64,000 bases of DNA, taken from NCBI GenBank assembly GCA_016859345.1, contig CM029124.1, forward strand, positions 14,512,980-14,576,979, read 5' to 3'. The notes under the pieces are model-generated. The model did no database searches. It saw nothing but the letters and a program-made list of their open reading frames with translations, and was not told where the DNA came from. The DNA is from Istiophorus platypterus (Eukaryota; Chordata; Actinopteri; Istiophoriformes; Istiophoridae). The position numbers and the translations under genes are program-made. Below are positions 61,281 through 64,000 of this stretch, one piece after another (positions within the stretch are counted from its first letter, which is position 1; the number at the start of each line of letters is the position of its first letter).

Positions 61281-64000
61281 TGCAATGTGTCGGATGTGGG
61301 GTTTGGTTTTAATGATTTTCAGAAAGTTTTGATTGGACCCGGACTCGTTTTTTCTCTTTCTTTATTATTGCCTGAACTTGATCCACCGTCTTTCATTCAT
61401 CAGTTTTTAGTTCATAACGCGACCCTGGCATCCACCTGCATTCTCATATATATAAAAAGAACCGATTTCTGATTAACTGGCAGCCTCCTCTCTGCAGACT
61501 GTGATATATGCATATGTATTTTTTCTTTAAATTTATTTATTTATTTATTGTTTCTCGTCTCGTGTCCGTGGACGGGAGCCGGTGAAACGCGGTTCCTGGC
61601 CCCCGACATGTGCGCTGCGGCCGCTGCAGCATCTGAGGCTCTTTCCCGGGGGAGGGGAAGGGTCTAAGTGGGAGGCGCTCTGCTGCTAAAATTGGCAGCT
61701 CCTCCAGTTGTTCAAACTTATGGCTGCCGTCCATCATCCGCGACGGCTGTGGCGCTCTGCAGGCTCGTTCAGGTCACTGTTGCTCGTACGCGTGCATATG
61801 TGGAAACAGGCCGACACTTAGGCCTTTCGGATTGAATCAGAATTGGATTGCAGTTTCAAACGCTCAACCTGAAAACGCCCAGCTTAGTCACATAGTGTGA
61901 TTTTTATTTACCAGCAGTGGCATTGTCCATTTATAGTTCGCAGCAAATGGAGCAGCCTAAGTGGGTGTGTGAGGTTCCCATACATAGCTGCTGAGAATGC
62001 ACAGTCAGCAACTGTGCTGATCCGAAACCAGGATTGCCATATTTGGCTTGTCGGGTTTCCTTCAGTTTAGTTCACATTTTAGAAGCTTTTTGTTCTAAAT
62101 GTGTGCAAAAACAAAAACCATGTGCAAGCCCACAAGATATTTGCCCAAATACTTTTTAAATGCTAGTAATAGCATTTAAAACTTAGAGGGATTAATGTGT
62201 ATGTTTCTCTCTCTCTAGATTCTAAAGATCTTGCAGAAACTCAAGGATCTGGATATCACACTAGATGTTCTTGCTGTGAGTCGCCGTTTCAAAGAATGGG
62301 CTTTTTTGTAGAAATGTTTCACCATGTAATTTGCATATGTTAAATTTTTTATTGACCACACTAACTAGTGTCTATGTGTAGGAAACAGGAATTGGCAAAA
62401 CGGTTAACTCCTTGCGCAGACACGAACAGGCTGGAGAATTTGCCAAGTCACTTGTTAGAGGATGGAAAAAACTTGTCCCGAAGGAGTGCACAAGGTGAAG
62501 TGTTTTTAACCTTTTAGTTAGATTTCTAAATATATTGACTGACTGTGCTTTAGTTTTCTGATTTTTTTTTTTTTTTTTTTTTTTCCTCTTCTCACAAATT
62601 CAATCATGAATTTTCCCCTGATGCAGCCATACAGAAGATGGGGATGTGTCAGAAGCTATGTCTGTCAAAGACAAATTGGACAAACAAAACTGTCCCAGTA
62701 CTGGAGGTTTGGCAGAAGAGGATTCAAACAATAACTACTTAACAGCCCACAGCAAGAGTGAGGATTCTTCAGATGATACCTTCTTCAAAATGGGGAATAG
62801 GAAAGCTGATTCAGAGAAACAAAGACATGAAGAACAGAAAGGAAAAAAGAATGAATATCAAGAAAAAAGTCACCAGGACAACCAACATGTCTTTCAGAGA
62901 GATGCCTTGGAAGATAAAATTGAAGAGGATAAAGCAGATGATTCATTTGTTTCCAAGATGAAGAAAAATGACCAGGGTGACAGAAAATCAAGGGACAGTG
63001 ATAGTTTCCTTGAGAAAAAAAAATCGGGCGACACTCATCAGAGATCCAGCTCTGATTCCAGGGAAAAACTGAAATACAACTCTGATAGTGGAAGATTTGG
63101 GTTAGAAAAAGAGTCAAATAAGAAATCAAAGCCATCCAAAGAATCATCAATGGAAGGCACAGAACCTTTTTCATTCAAGTCTGGCGACGGACACTCAAAA
63201 ACGCTAAAACTGGTCAATGTCAGAGACGACGGATCTTCGGGAATATCGAGGAGTTCAGAGGCCCAAAAGGGAGAGAGAGGAAAAACGATTAAAGAGAGGC
63301 ATGTCGGTCATAAACGCAAACAAGAGTCTGAAAGTAAGGATCATTCAAAACACAAAAGCAAAAAGGCCAAAATAAAGGCCAAAGACAAGGAAAGTGACCG
63401 TGACCACAATGAGCCCTCAAAGTCTTTTGAATCGTACTTGAATTATGACGTGAATATTTTCAAGAGAAAAGAACGATGCGGAGTGAAAAAACCTACTAAA
63501 AAAATCAAGACTGTAGTAGAGGGAGCAACAAAAGATCCTGGAGTGAAACCTTTCAAATCACCTGTGACGTCTATACTTGTTAGCCCTCAAAAAGAGGTAT
63601 ATTTGACAATGTTCATTTAAAATTTTGCTTTTAGAGTGCAGGCAATGACTGACTCATCATCCCTCACATTTTAGAAGTTTCCAGTGATGGACCTGATGAG
63701 CATTCCTTTACCTGCTGTGCTGCCTGAATATGAGCCATGTAAACCGTCCAGTGTTGAGTACTCTGATAGGAAAGGTATTGTATGTATAACAAATGCAGCT
63801 GTATTTTCACATTGGTAATTTTTGTTCTTGACACTCTGCCTTTTCTCTTAAAGCTGAGAAGGAGTCTGATTTCTGCGACGTCTCCGAGGAGTCCGCCATC
63901 TTCACCGGTCAGCGGCTTAACAGGAAGATGCAAGTGTACTCTGGCACCAAGACCATCTTCCTCCCAAGCATGATGAGCTTGTACCAGCAGTGTATTCGCA
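61157..64000 (+). CDS. eloa: Elongin A (transcription elongation factor B subunit 3), partial
   Basis: Subunit of the elongin complex that stimulates RNA polymerase II elongation and, with elongins B/C and CUL5, ubiquitinates stalled polymerase. Exons: 61157-61234, 62219-62275, 62382-62494, 62627-63596, 63675-63774 and 63854 to beyond the window edge. The TFIIS N-terminal-like domain is clear (ILKILQKLKDLDITLDVLA, ETGIGKTVNSLRRHEQ, LVRGWKKLVP). The large exon 4 encodes a Lys/Ser/Glu-rich linker. After it come FTGQRLNRKMQVYSG and the BC-box SLYQQCIR that contacts elongin C, cut by the edge. The initiation codon sits in GCCGCCGCGATGG, a good context. In human ELOA is on 1p36, so this is either a fish-specific placement or a paralogue (eloa-like). 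Confidence 0.93.
61235..62218 (+). other. Intron 1 of the elongin A gene
   Basis: About 1 kb with no recognisable additional feature; the part near 61560-61780 is CpG-richer. Confidence 0.6.

Overview
This is vertebrate nuclear DNA, almost certainly from a ray-finned (percomorph-like) fish. Genes are split into many small GT-AG exons, the background is AT-rich with short CpG-rich promoters, and microsatellites and fold-back repeats are typical of teleosts. Gene order matches the human 6p12 block TMEM14A - GSTA - CILK1 - FBXO9 - ELOVL5 - GCLC - KLHL31, at much smaller scale. No prokaryotic, viral or CRISPR system was seen.

Layout: tmem14a (+, CDS 751-1363) converges tail-to-tail on an alpha-class glutathione S-transferase (-, 2219-3636). 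A CpG-rich segment lies upstream of the GST. cilk1/ick (-, 5731-11322, 13 coding exons, leader back to about 12.9 kb) is head-to-head with fbxo9 (+, 15378-20999, 13 exons). A 6.7 kb intergenic stretch (21.3-28.0 kb) holds microsatellites, fold-back repeats and a doubtful exon-like patch near 23.1-23.6 kb. elovl5 (-, 28054-35543, promoter near 39.6-40 kb), gclc (-, 43939-53019, 16 exons, promoter 53.1-53.8 kb) and klhl31 (-, 56925-58922, leader exon near 60.0-60.15 kb) follow. An elongin A gene (+, from 61157) runs off the right edge. I joined exons by hand from splice sites and reading phase; all seven complete genes keep phase from start to stop.

Functionally, gclc starts glutathione synthesis and the GST uses glutathione, so two steps of electrophile defence lie in one block. 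elovl5 elongates polyunsaturated fatty acids, which lipid peroxidation can turn into GST substrates. cilk1 acts in cilia, fbxo9 and elongin A belong to ubiquitin-ligase systems, and klhl31 is a muscle BTB-kelch protein. The strongest non-coding signals are a MARE/CRE plus ARE cluster in the gclc promoter, a palindromic poly(A) signal between tmem14a and the GST, a CTCF-like site at the left edge, and a repeat element 25 bp from an elovl5 splice donor. I found no convincing undescribed system; the best candidates for unannotated coding or regulatory sequence are listed with caveats.
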